Shown here: one piece after another, positions 1-11,349 of the stretch
How the letters are laid out: every line of letters starts with the position of its first letter
How positions within the stretch are numbered: position 1 is the stretch's first letter
Source: Spirogloea muscicola
Taxonomy: Eukaryota; Streptophyta; Zygnematophyceae; Spirogloeales; Spirogloeaceae
DNA: 53,529 bases
Assembly: GCA_009602725.1 (NCBI GenBank)
Contig: WELB01000314.1
Location: 28,256-81,784 of the forward strand
Reading direction: 5' to 3'
Made by a program: the position numbers and the translations under genes
Notes under the pieces: generated by a model
Database searches by the model: none
What the model saw: the letters and a program-made list of their open reading frames with translations, nothing else
What the model was told of the DNA's origin: nothing

Positions 1-81
1 GCATGCTATGCGGCCCGGCGGGGCCGCCCGCAGGCCCCGCCGCCCCGCCCCGGGGGCCCGCTGCCCGAGCTGGCCCGGCTC

Positions 82-2686
82 ATGACGCAGCTCTGCTCCA
101 ACCCGCACTGCAGGCGCACGTCCCCCGGCGACGGCCCGTGAGCCCCGGCCCCCACGACCGGGACTGACGTGCTCGTGCAGATTGCGTCGTCCGGCCGAGG
201 CTCACGGCAGCGATCAAGCTTCCAGCTTGACGGCAGGCTTTGCCGGCTGGACTGCAGGGGCTCCGTGCTCACACTTGGCTATCAAGCCGGCGACGGGGCT
301 GGTCCAGGCCATCCCGGCTGCCACAGTGCGGAGGCCACCCTCCTGTGCCTGCAATTGTGTGCACCAGGGCTCCGCATGCAGGAGCCTGAGCTCTGTGTCT
401 TGTCGTGGTCGTGTCAGGACGTGCCGCTGGCACATCCGCAACTGCGGGACTGAGCTGCAGCCGGACAACGTGACTCTCTGCAATGCTTGCAAGATCAACT
501 TTGATCAGGCAAGCACCAACACAGATGAGCTCGGCCTCCGTCCTATCTGCTGCCTTAAGGCTGTCGAGCTTGCTGTGATGGGCTGTGCTTATCTGACCTG
601 CTCAGCCGGGTGCTGGGCTGACGGCTCATTGTCGCACTGTGACGGCTTGGTCTTGCGTGCCTGCTGGTGCTATCGCTTGCAGGGGAAGTACTGCCCCTTT
701 TGTATACAGATCTACCGCGAGAAAGACCCAGATAGCTTCGATGGCAAAGTGGTGAGCGCGGGCTCCTTCCTACCTGGAAGACACTCTAGAGGGTTCTCCT
801 CCTCCTCCTCCTGCCGTGCGTCCTAGCCAAGCCGGCTACTTCACTGCTGCAGACACACTTGCCCAGCTCCTGCCGCGAGCTTTTCATGCTGAAAAGGCTC
901 GCATGCAGGCAGGGGAAGTGCACTCCCTTGCAGAAAGAAAGAGCAGTCGTGCTGGCAATGACAGTCAGCCGCCACAACCTTGTGGCCTGCCCCACTTCGT
1001 TGATGTTCTGACGCAGAGCTCTGTGTTGGCTCCCTTGGCTCGGCAGTGGATGGGCTGTGACAACCGCAATTGCAGACGATGGGTGCACGTCGATTGCGAA
1101 TCGGCCACAGGCTTTCGAGTTGATTCGACCAAGTTATACCTCTGTCCTCATTGCCGAGAGGTCAGCTCGCTGAAGCTAAGGCCCGGTCGCCGATAGTCTT
1201 CGTACTGCTGCTCTCGTGATCTTGTGAATTGACATGACACACAGGCTTGGACGCGCCTTTTCACACCGGGGCTACTATTGCATCTATGCCTGCCAGAATA
1301 AGACCGAGATGGGGGATCGCAAAAAGGGGGGCCGTTACAACTTCGCTGCAGAGAGAACGTCAGATGAAAGCAGTGCATCGATGACAGTGGTCAGCAGCAG
1401 CTGCCAACAGTGCTCGCATGCATGTCATCGGCTGGTAGTAGAGGCCCCATTGTTGTCCATGCAGATGTTCCAGCCCTGGTTGCTGTGCATTTGCTGCTGC
1501 AAGTTCCGGCCTTTGCACCACAGTATTGTGATTTGGTTTGGATAGTAGATACTTGGCCATAAAACCAAGCTCCCTGAGACTTGGGCCCGCCTTGACAATT
1601 TGCAGCAGGAGGAAGCGGAGGTCAAAAAGCTCACAAAGCTGGATGGGAAAGGATCTGAGACAAAGCTGAAGGTATGCCCAGCTGAGCATAATCTACCAAC
1701 CTTATCAACCTGCTTATAGAACCCTATCACTGGCAGTGACACTCTTGAACACGAGTCAGGAGCTTACAGATGAGTTATGCTGAGATTTCAAATTAGCCAG
1801 CTTTCGTGCATGTGCTGATTAGACACACCGTGCGTTTGTCCTCGGTCTGGTCTCACCTTGCTGCTGTGGTTGGAAGGTCGAGGTCAAACGGATGGTGGAG
1901 TCACCAAGAAGAAGGATGAAACGACCTCCAAGAGTTGATATGAAGAAGCTTGAGGTCTGACATGCCTGCCTCGCCTGGTATTCGTACCACAGCTTAGCAC
2001 TTGCCTACGCAATGAGCTTGCACCTCAGATACGTGACGTGAAGGCCACAACTTCATGTAGCGGTTGTCTTGGCTGTCCTGTGTGGTGCAGGTGTCATCAT
2101 TGGAGAGGTACAAAGAAGTCTACAACCTGGAGGATGTGACCACAACTTGCAAGGTGTGAACTTGACTTTACAACAGCAGCTCAGAAAAGGGAGTCATGTG
2201 GAATGTGCTATGTGAGATTTATGACTGGTCTCAAGGGCAAGAGGGGGCTGCAGGGGCTGCAGCTGACTGCCACCTGGAATTGTGCTGCAACCTGCTTGCA
2301 GGAGGAGCTTGCCATTGCAGTGGCCAGTCACTTTGCTGAGCAGGTCAGGCAGTATGTCACCTGAGCACCGCCGTAAAGTGCCCTGGAGCTCACCAAAAGA
2401 TTGACATGTGAAGCTGCATGCGATTTTGCCAATCAGTTACAGACATGAGCTTCATGACTCGTCCAGCAGATGATATGAGTCGCACGTGTTGTCAGATGCA
2501 ACGATGCAACTCCGCAACACCCTCTGGTGTGTCCCCAGCTTACTGCTGACTCGCACTGTGGCCTTGCCTTGGCAGGTGGTGGACGAGGACGAGATCATCA
2601 TGTCGTTCTTCATATACTCGTTGCGGAAGCAGCGGGCACCTTCTGGCAGCTCCAGCGCAGCCCTGGCGAGGTCTGCTGCAGCTTGA
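82..2686 (+). CDS. PHD-finger protein with C-terminal SAP30-type Sin3-binding domain
   Basis: Likely nuclear chromatin protein, a histone-reading subunit of a Sin3/HDAC-type complex. Nine exons join in phase: 82-137, 418-508, 683-751, 1047-1160, 1606-1671, 1877-1954, 2091-2153, 2302-2343, 2576-2686, giving 229 residues. The first half is Cys/His-rich: CSNPHC, then CNAC, YCPFC, WMGCDNRNCRRWVHVDCE and CPHC, a PHD-type zinc-binding pattern with the typical W before the last ligands. A basic linker (SPRRRMKRPPRVD) leads to a helical part (KLEVSSLERYKEVYNLED, then EELAIAVASHFAEQ, then VVDEDEIIMSFFIYSLRK) that reads like the SAP30 Sin3-binding domain of plant SAP30-like proteins. The intron after 508 begins with GC, not GT. 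I start at ATG 82 because no in-frame ATG lies upstream inside the window; the true start could be outside. Domain calls are by eye. Confidence 0.75.
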
Positions 2687-4025
2687 AGTGGGCTTAGGAG
2701 GGGCTAGCCCGGCAGACTGCCGCGTGCGCAACAGCACGGACGGGGTGCGGAGGAGCCGGGGCAACATAGGCACCGCATGTGCACCCGCATGCATGTACAG
2801 GCAGGGTAGGACGCCTAATTATGAGGGCGGGATACGGCCGGGTGGCGGGGCCGCTGTCTGGGGGGCATCTTTGGGCATACCAGTGAACCGCAGGCCCTGT
2901 GGGATACGGCCGTTGCAGACTTTGCACTGCTTGCAGGCCCTTCACCAGCATGCAAGCGCCCTTGGCAAGGCCACCAGCTTCCGTGATGGTGCTTTTGGCT
3001 CCCCAGATCAGCCCTCTTTCTACTACACGTGCCACTTGAGGGTTCTAAGCCCTACTCCAGCCCCTATTCTCAATGGGCGAGCACTTTCTCCAGCCCGTGC
3101 TTTCCCCCCCCGCCCATAGCCCCTCGACTAGACTTCTGGGCTGGCTGTCACAGCCATCGCCCCTCTTTAGAAGAGCATCCTCCTCCCAGGCTAGAGCTTC
3201 GCTAGGTGTAGGCCCATTGTTTCCCCTCATTCGTTGCCCTTGGACTGCATTGGCTCTGCTTGCCCTCGACAGCCTCCCTTTCCTCATGCGTCACGCTCGC
3301 TCCTTATCTCGTGTGGCTTGTTGTAGGGATTATAGAGCTCCAGTTGATCGTAGCAACTTGCGCAAATTTAGCTAGCGCCTTTTGGCCCTTTGGACCTTGT
3401 TTATCTTTTCTGGGCTGGCTTTCACTGGCGAGCCCTTCTCTTTCACAGCCCTCGCCCCCTTGGATGAGCCGCTTCTTTCTTCTTTCTTTCTTTGGAAGAA
3501 GATTGGAAGAGCAGCTTTCTTGGCTCTGGCCAGGGGACCCACTTCCACGAGCCTAGCATCTCCGACCTGCGGCTGCTTAGCAGAGGTTACCGAGTGCTTC
3601 GTAGCTGCTTTGTTTCTGTGTGCTTGTTTCTCTTAGCGCTTCCCCTGGCCCCCTTCTTGTACTCTGTTCCTTCTTTTTTGGGCTGGCTTTTCCAGCCCCT
3701 ATTCTCAATGGGCGAGCACTTTCTCTTCTGTGCTTTCTGCGCCCTCCTGCTTGTGCATGCCCTCGGGCCTGGCCAATCACAGCCATCGCCTCTACCGCAA
3801 AAGCGGCTTTCTTGTCGGGGAAATGGCGTCAGGGCGCGGAACGTGACGCCGGTGGTCAGCCGACGCGTCAGCCGACGGGCGTCAGGCGGCGTCAGGGCGT
3901 GAGGCGGGGGGGAGCCCGCTTCAGCAGGGCCCGGGCCGAGGTGCGCAGGCGGCTCCGCGGCGGCGCGGCAGAGACCCCCGCCGCCGCCTCGCCTCCGCCG
4001 CCGCCCGCCTNCGCCGCCGGCGACC
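2687..4025. repeat. Intergenic: dispersed LINE 3'-tail fragments and GC-rich RAD23 5' region
   Basis: No gene seen. At 3050-3092 and 3563-3730 lie copies of the repeat family that ends in the hairpin GGGCTGGCTTTTCCAGCCC followed by a tail with GGGCGAGCACTTTCT. The stretch 3550-3600 still encodes a relic of the LINE C-terminus (ISDLRLLSRGY). The 3563-3730 block closely matches 15012-15160. From 3830 the sequence becomes very GC-rich and leads into the RAD23 start; one undetermined base lies at 4011. Confidence 0.7.
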
Positions 4026-7000
4026 ATGAGAATCACCGTCAAGACCCTCAAGGGCAACCACTTCGACCTGGAGGTGGAGGCCACCGCCACGGTGAGCCCG
4101 CCGCGCGCGGGAGCCTCCGGGCATCCGTTGCCGGGACTTGCGGATGGGGGGGCGTCCAGCGCGGGGGCTCGGCGCCCCTCTGACGCTTCCGAAGAACCCC
4201 TGCCCCTGCTCCAGCTGCAGCTGCACGCGGCTGTCTGCGCCGGCGCCGCCTGAGCCGTCGCTCCCATGCCCCGGCCGCCTTGCAGGTGGACAGCGTGAAG
4301 AAGCAGATCGAGGAGCTGCAGGGCCGCGAGGCCTTCCCCTGGGACCAGCAGCTCCTGATCCACCAGGGCAAGGTGATGGTGGACAGCACCACGCTGGACA
4401 TGAATCGCGTCTCCGAGAAGAGCTTCATCGTCGTCATGCTCTCCAAGGTAGCGCCCTCCTCTTCTTGCAAGCTCCCGGCTCGTCCGCGTGCTCCGAGCGC
4501 GGATAAGCGAGGCATGGCGGCTTGGGGCGGCAGGCGTGTGCACCCGGTGCTGCCAGACAGTGTCATGGAGCATCCGAGCTTTCACGCTGCTCGCCCCATC
4601 TAAGATTCTGTTCCCGCCAGTATGCGGAGATGATGAGGGCAAGAGCGCGGCGAGCTCGCCCCATCTACGACTCTGTTGCTGCCCGAATTCGAACATGATG
4701 AGGGCAACAGCACAGCGAGCTCGCCCCATCTAAGACTCTGTTGCCGTTGATATTCGGACATGATGAGGGCAACAGCGCAGGAAGCTCAAAATAAAGACAG
4801 GGAGGGAGAGCTACCGGCGTGGCTGGGGTCACCCAAGCTGAGTATTGCGGCGTGTCCTTTGCAGGGCAAGACTGCTGCCGCACCTCGTCCTGCTCCGGAT
4901 ACAGCTGGACAAGTGAGTGTGGCCAGCTGGGTTTATCTGGGCACCCCTTGGAATTCAGTCAGCTGGAACTGCTTCATGTAGACTGATGTAGGCATGACTG
5001 TGCTGCAAACGACCAGCTGTGTCTTTGGGGGTTTTAGGTTGTGGTGCCTGGGGCGTGACAGCATGTAACAGCAGATGCACAAACCCCTGCACCTTGCAAG
5101 GCCTGCACATCCTCTGCTGCCATTAGGTCTATGTCAGCACGTTTGGTTTGTTCATGGATGTCGTGCCTCTCTCACAATGTCTGCTCTGCTTTGCTGAGCC
5201 TTCTGCAGTCATCAGTTGCCACAGCACCTGCATCTGCCCCTGCTGCTTCAGCTCCTTCTCCAAGTCCATCTGCGCCAGTTCCTTCTACTGGGTACGTAGG
5301 GTTGTGTTGGGGTTGTTTCTTCATTGGCACAGATTCTGTCCATATAAGATTTGCATGCACATTGTCACACTGCAGATACTTTTCATCTATTAGGCTAGAC
5401 TCTGCACTGTACTACTCAGCTTTAGAGGACTACACTGGACAAAGTACAGAGCACACAATATGCTACAGGCAGAGATAGGGGACTTTGAAGGACAACACAG
5501 CGGACCAACTATGAGTGACGCACGACATGAAATTGACAGGGCTCCTGAGGCAGCTGGAGTAACAGGTGGCCCGGCTCAGTCACCAGCACCGCCAACGCCC
5601 ATAGCCACGGGAGCAGCTCCGTAAGTCCAGTGCCTACCTGAAAATCCTACCATCAATTTAGTTGCACATTAAAATAAGCGACTGTGCTACCTTTCAGTCA
5701 ACAGCACAGGAGCTTTGGCTGTGTATTGAATTTGTCTTCAATACACAGCCACCTTGAGCCATTCTGACACAAGCTGGACCCCTGTTCTGATTGACAGAGC
5801 AATCGGCACTGGTGACGTTTATGGAAGAGCAGCTGGCAACCTCGTCGCTGGAACGGAGCTCGAGTCTACAGTGCAGCAGATCATGGACATGGGTGGTGGT
5901 ATCTGGCAGCGTGACATGGTCATTCGCGCACTTCGTGCTGCCTTCAACAACCCTGAGAGGGCTGTGGAGTATCTCTACTCGGTACTGATCCAAGGATATG
6001 TCAAAGATTGCACGTTCTCATAGTTAGCTCAGGATAGTTTGCTCAGGATTTCCTTCCCTTGACCGGTACTGTTGTGAAAGCACTGGCTTTCCCTTCAGGC
6101 TTGTCCTTATATTACTGTGAATTTTCAAGCAGGCTTCTTCTCTAAGCTTCCTCTACTCTTGCTATGCAAAATCGACAGGGGATCCCAGAGGCGACCGAGG
6201 CACCAGCGCCCGTTGCTCGCCCTCCTGCAGGCGGTGACGACGTTGCTCCTGCTGCTGATCCTGGTGTCCCGGCTCCTGCTGCTGGAGCCGAGGTCAATGA
6301 AGCCCCAGCCCCTCAGAATCCTGCTACTGCCGTTCGTGCCCCTCCTTCTGGCGGCCCAAATGCTGCACCTCTGGACCTATTTCCCCAGGTCCAATGTGAC
6401 CCTCATTGCAAGCGCACAATTCCGTCTGCTGTGCTATGCATCTTAGGCTTTCAATACCTGATAGCATGTAAGCTCCCTGAATGAAACATGGAGCAGAACG
6501 CAATGAAGTCTTGTTGTTGACGGCTTGTTCAACTCTTTTTCACGCATCCCTGCAGCTTGACCAGATTCATTTCACAAGGCCTGTTGGTGTCAGAAAGGTT
6601 GCTTTTAAGTTGACCTGTGCACCTTTGACTTGAAACTGCAGGGTATGCCTGGACTGGGTGGTGCTGGCGGGGGTGCTGGAGCAGGCGCGCTTGACTTTCT
6701 ACGGAACAACCCTCAGGCATGTCAATTGGTAGTCCAAGAGATGGCAGCATCAGGAGGATGCACATGTTACCCCTGCCACAATACGGGCTGAGTATCAGTG
6801 ACATGAATGAACAGTGAAGCAGGCAGCTGCGGCCTTGTGGTTGTGGTTTATGAACCATCTAATGATAGTAATATTCATCTACCAAGTTCGTTATGAGCGT
6901 CTCCCTCCTCAGAACCGCAGATCAAGTTTCTTTATATTGACCTTTTGCAGTTTCAAGCTCTGAGGCAAATGGTACAAGCCAACCCTCAAATTTTGCAGGT

Positions 7001-7886
7001 AGAGACTGCCAGCGACGAATGCAGGCTGTCTGGTTGCAGTGCCTGCCCTTATCTGCTGCTCAATTTCAGTGAGCCGCCTGTAGGCCTCAATATCTATGTT
7101 AGACCGCAAGCCGTGATACTCAATTCGTACCCCGATGCTGCACATGCAGCCCATGCTGCAGGAGTTGGGCAAACAAAATCCCCAGCTGCTGCAGCTTATC
7201 AATAGCAACCAGGGAGAGTTTCTTCGTCTTATCAACGAACCTGGTGATGGTGGTGCTGGGTAAGCCCGTGATCCACCTGCGATACCAATAATCACAACAC
7301 AAGAGGGATGATAATCATGAGGACTCTGGCTAGCTCTGCTGGCATCTTGCTGTTTGACGATGTTAGCCTTTCCTGTCACTTTGAAGGCAGGGCTTCTTCA
7401 CTTTTAGAGTCGCTTAAGGGAAGCTTGCTATTGAGCCTACTATGGGGCCGGGTGTTGCAAGATAGCGAAGATGAGAATGTGACCTTGCCTTCACTCTCTG
7501 CAGGGATATGCTGGGACAAATGGGTGGTGGTGCACCCATGCCGCAGGCTATTAATGTCACCCCTGATGAGAAAGAAGCCATTGACAGGGTATGATGCGGC
7601 TCTGAAGGGCTGATAGCTCTTGCATGCTCATGAGACAGAAGTGCAGCTAATGTGATAGTCATGAGTTGAGCTTTTGTTGTCATTCTTGGCGTGTCTGACA
7701 TCAGTCATGATACCCATGGTGCCACTGCGCTGTTGTCTCTGATATGAGCATCGAATCTGTTGGTGCCAGCTGGAGGCGATGGGGTTTGACAGAGCGCTCG
7801 TCATTGAGGCATTTTTTGCGTGTGACAAGAATGAGCAGCTGGCAGCTAACTACCTACTTGAGCATGGCCAGGAGTACGATGACTGA
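4026..7886 (+). CDS. RAD23: RAD23: ubiquitin-like/UBA proteasome shuttle and NER factor
   Basis: Carries ubiquitinated substrates to the proteasome and stabilises XPC/Rad4 in nucleotide excision repair. Twelve exons join in phase to 422 residues: 4026-4091, 4286-4447, 4865-4912, 5209-5291, 5540-5620, 5798-5981, 6179-6388, 6642-6716, 6951-6998, 7150-7259, 7504-7588, 7770-7886. Order of domains: N-terminal ubiquitin-like domain (about 1-77, [20 protein letters not shown]), Ala/Pro/Ser linker, UBA1 (about 160-205, [18 protein letters not shown]), second Pro/Ala linker, XPC-binding/STI1 domain (about 290-352, [20 protein letters not shown]), and UBA2 at the end ([20 protein letters not shown]). 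This is the full family architecture at the usual length. The intron after 6716 starts with GC. The start is the first ATG and opens the UBL fold directly. Confidence 0.95.
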
Positions 7887-8322
7887 GCTAGTCTGACGCT
7901 GCTGCACATTATGCAGGTGCTTAGCCCTCATCGTCGGCTTATGGCATCAGGCTGGTCAGCCCAGTGCTTAGCTCACATGTTTTTCAAAGTAGCCCAGCTT
8001 GGGACTTGATACTCACAAGGTTCACTCTCAAAGGGTAGTAGAAAAGCCAGCCTGGGCCGATCTGGGGCGCTGTTGTCTGTCTGTGTGTGACAAACATTGA
8101 TTACAGTGACCTCAATAATATGGCCTGGTGGACTTCGGTAATAACGCTTAGGCAACATCTCTCTTCGTTGACTTTCATTGACTGAAGAATGCAACAGTGG
8201 GGAGAACATAAGATGCTGGATGTCTTGCTTGAGATGTGCAAGAAACGAATGTGCTCAACGGGATCGGACTTCGAGCTCGAGTATATCTGATAACCACATT
8301 GATGTCAAAGCAATGTTGGCAG
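7887..8322. other. Intergenic between convergent RAD23 and CCME
   Basis: Holds the 3' flanks of two convergent genes. I see no coding signal or repeat here. Confidence 0.6.
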
Positions 8323-9794
8323 TCATGTCCGCATGTCGTATACTTGTGACCTGGAAGGGGCCTGTGCTACACGCCCCACTGTTTTCTGCTCTGGTGGACC
8401 TATTGAAGGTGATGATGAAGGAGATTGGACGATGGAGAAGGGGCCAGTGGTGCTTGCAGGAATGCAGGCCGCTTCCGCTGCCAACTTGGAGGCCTCAATG
8501 GCAGCCTTGTTCTTGGCTACTGCGGCAGCCACTTCTTTGGGCATATACTTCTGCACAAGCACAGAAAGTGACACAGTATTCAGAGTGCCCAATGGAGAAA
8601 GCTGCAATGCAGACTGTGGTGGCAGACTGTCCACTACCAAGAACATCCCAGCCACTACCCAAAAGCAGAGATTCACAATGAACAACATTTGCGGCTGGTT
8701 ACATCAGGTTACTCACTTCGTCATGCTTTGCCAGGACCTCTGTTGCTGCAAAGTAGCAGCCTGCTGCAAGCGCCTTCTCGCTTGGCTTGGCAGCATCAGC
8801 ATGTGCAACTCGTAGGAGGCCGGGACTTTCAGTAGCTGGGTCCACCACTTTTAGAAACCCCTCAGCCACAACGCTGTGGCCTTCCCTGAAGAGGTCAGGT
8901 AGGGCTCCTCGATATCTCACCAGAATCTGCAAGCAGGCAGGATGAGCTAACCTCCTCATGGGTTTCTGCAGCACGTTTTGCTCTATTTGCCCGACTGCAT
9001 GCTGACAACATTTCTTGACTTTTATGGTATGCACACAACAAGCCCCAATAGCTCAAGAATTTCGAAGTCCACGGACACGATTGAAAGCTGACGCAATGCT
9101 TGACAAGCTCTTATGAGCTTCAGAACAAGGAGGGCTCACTTCGTTGGCCAAATCAGTGACTACAAACTCCATCTCAGTGGACCTGGGAAAATGATGAATG
9201 CTGCAAGGGAGACAAGCAACACAGGAAAGAGTTGTAGAAACAGTAGATCACAGCATGGGCAAGGGTTTGGAGGATCCCAGACACCTACTCGGCAAAGTGG
9301 ACGCAATGTGCGCTGCTGACGAGTTCCCAAGAGTTTGAGACTAGCTACCTGCCCTCTAGAACAAGCCCACCCAGGCGGAAACGATTCTTCCCAGGATCAG
9401 CTGCATATTTCTCTAGTGCCTGCGGCCGAGTAGTGCACAGTTTGACGATCATGTCAGTTGTAGCGCTTTGTTGTTGCAGAGAGCACTCTGCAGAGACAGG
9501 TGTCACATGTCTGAAGCCCTCATGACTTTGCAGTGCAAGGGTGTCGAGGGGCAGAAGTGATGCCTGTGTTGGCGTGATGTAGAACATGAGGCTCTCCTGG
9601 AAAGTGTTGATCATCAGGATGAAGAAGAGGGATACAGCTGAGCCACCAAAAGCAAGCGCCCAGAGTCTCTTAGCCTGCACTGCTCGTGCCCTCGCCCCAA
9701 TGTCGACGCGGCCACTGATATTCCTCCCGCTCCCAAGTCCTCCAATCCTTCCAGATACAATACAGGCAGGTGCAAGAGAGGGCCGTAAGTCAGA
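8323..9794 (-). CDS. CCME: CcmE, mitochondrial heme chaperone of cytochrome c maturation
   Basis: CcmE binds heme covalently at the inner mitochondrial membrane and passes it to apocytochrome c (system I). Exons on the minus strand join in phase: 9794-9349, 9315-9289, 9182-9140, 8926-8717, 8550-8323 (317 residues). Visible parts: the conserved lead VDIGARARAVQAKRLWALAF, one membrane anchor (GSAVSLFFILMI), the beta-barrel segments RFRLGGLVLEGS, STEMEFVVTD and VRYRGALPDLFREGHSVVAEG, and VLAKHDEKYMP with the heme-binding His (codon at 8725-8723). The C-terminus is a low-complexity tail. The first exon with the transit peptide is not certain; a phase-0 candidate is ATG 10498 to 10334, an Arg/Ala/Ser-rich GC-rich exon. 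The 27-base exon 9315-9289 was found only by phase and homology. Confidence 0.88.
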
Positions 9795-10333
9795 CTAGAC
9801 TACCGCTGAAGCTTTACTGCTTCTCAACAAACAAAATTTCAGAGACAAGCGCCGAGGCCCACACCTTCAACGGTTTATATTGCTATCTCTGGTGTCCAAG
9901 CATGACATGTATGATTGTCCGACTTGTCCTGCAGAGTAACACCGTCTTTGACTTGTGCCAGGAGGGAGAACCCTACAGGGTTGCATGGTAGGGAGCTGCT
10001 GCCCAAACTGAAGGGCGGTTGTGTATGCCAGCCAGTTGTGCGAAGAGAATGTGTTGGCAGTGCAACTGACTACAGTGCAACTGACTATAGTGCAACTAAA
10101 AGCGAGACTTTGACGTAGTCCAAAGCTTCTGCTGGGTGTCTGCGTTCGAGGCAAGGGGGGCGGCTGACCTGAGCCCCTCAAGCGACTCGCTGTACATGCC
10201 CAAGGGTTTGGGCGAGGCTGCGGCTGAGCTCGCGGCCTGCCTGCCTGTCCCTGAAGGCGCGCGGCGATGTGAGCGACACCACTGCTGACGAGCGCAGGAC
10301 TGATGGCCACGAGCTGACAGCAGCAGCAAGTAC

Positions 10334-10498
10334 CGGGTGGGACTGTGGACAGCCTGCCCCAGTGCCACCGTCGATGCAGGGTGAAGTGAGGCCGCATGGC
10401 GACGCGGCAGGGCCGCCTGGTCGCAAGGGCTGGCGCGTGGCGGGACCTGAAGCGGCGTACGCATGCGATCCGCCGGCGCGCAGGCGGGAGGCGTCCAT
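10334..10498 (-). other. Candidate first exon (transit peptide) of CCME
   Basis: On the minus strand an ATG at 10498 opens 55 codons rich in Arg, Ala, Ser and Gly with few acids, ending at a GT donor in phase 0, which fits the phase-0 acceptor at 9794. The composition suits a mitochondrial presequence, but other starts in this GC-rich island are possible; an undetermined base at 10651 shows the region was hard to sequence. Confidence 0.3.
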
Positions 10499-10789
10499 CA
10501 GCTCGCAGCCAGGGCTTGAGACGGAAGCCCGAGAGCCCGCCTGAGAACAAGGCGACGGCGGCAGCGGCGGGAGATGGCGTGAGAGGCGCGGCGCGCGCGG
10601 AAGCCGGCGCCGGGCGAGCGGGAGCCGCGGCGCGCTCGGGTGGGCGGGGCNGCACGCCGGGGCCGTCCGCCGCAGAGCAGGGCGGCGGCGGCGGCGGCGG
10701 GGGGGCGCCACGTCCGAGCGGCAGGGAGATGGACGGAGGGCCTGAGCGGCGCAGCACGCGGCGGTCCCAGGCGACTGCTTTGCACCGCC

Positions 10790-11280
10790 GGCCTTGCAGC
10801 AGCCTCTGGCTTGCGCAGCGGGGCTGCTCTTCCGAGCTTGTTCCACTGGCAGTCGACGTGCGCGCTCGGAGCCTTTGGCACGAAATGGCTTCACTTGCTC
10901 CGCCGCCTTGCGCGGCGCACAGCGGCCCGCCGCCTCGGGCAGCAGGGCGAGCAGCCCGGCTTCAACGTCGCCGGGTCCCTCGCTCAGTTCTTCCGAATGC
11001 GCTTGGCCATCTCGATGCAGCGGTCCCTTGCCCTTGCGGTTCACTTGCGCGCAGGCCGAGCTTTGGCGGCGGCCTCCGGCTTCCGTCAGGGCGACGTATT
11101 TCCGCCGGCTAGCTACTCAGACTTGCATCTCCTGACTCGAGGTTACTGAGCCTTCCCTGGCTGATGTCTTAGTCCTAGTCCTTCGCATTCCGGCTCCTTC
11201 GGACCTTGTCCATTCCTGTGGGCTGGCCTTTCCCAGCCACCAGTCAATCTGGCCGCGCTTCCTTTGGCTCCGTCATGAAC
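10790..11280 (+). mobile_element. LINE fragment: C-terminus of the ORF plus 3' tail
   Basis: Frame-shifted remains of the same LINE family as the intact ORF at 31314-34028. ELVPLAVDV at about 10846 matches the endonuclease-distal region, then in another frame RMRLAISMQRSLALAVHLRA and a terminal SYSDLHLLTRGY stop at 11149. The tail 11197-11262 carries GACCTTGTCCATTCC, the hairpin GGGCTGGCCTTTCCCAGCC and CAGTCAATCTGGCCGCGCTT, shared with 14605-14660, 30308-30366 and 47886-47950 on + and 39044-39102 on -. It is a 5'-truncated insertion lying directly upstream of a second copy. Confidence 0.85.
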
Positions 11281-11349
11281 ACCTGTATGCATCTGGCTGG
11301 CAGTTCACAGCCGATTCTTTCATATCAGCAGCCGCTTCCATCGCCCTCC

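Noticed and set aside
3587-4729. Long minus ORF (380 codons) and other long ORFs in GC-rich stretches (10178-11044, 9867-10757, 46974-47507).
   Set aside because: They lie opposite or across real exons or repeats, lack domain similarity, and long open frames arise by chance in very GC-rich DNA.
11283-11345. Sequence CATCTGGCTGGCAGTTCACA shared with 29565 and 42497, considered as a regulatory motif.
   Set aside because: All copies adjoin LINE fragments, so it is better explained as part of the element.
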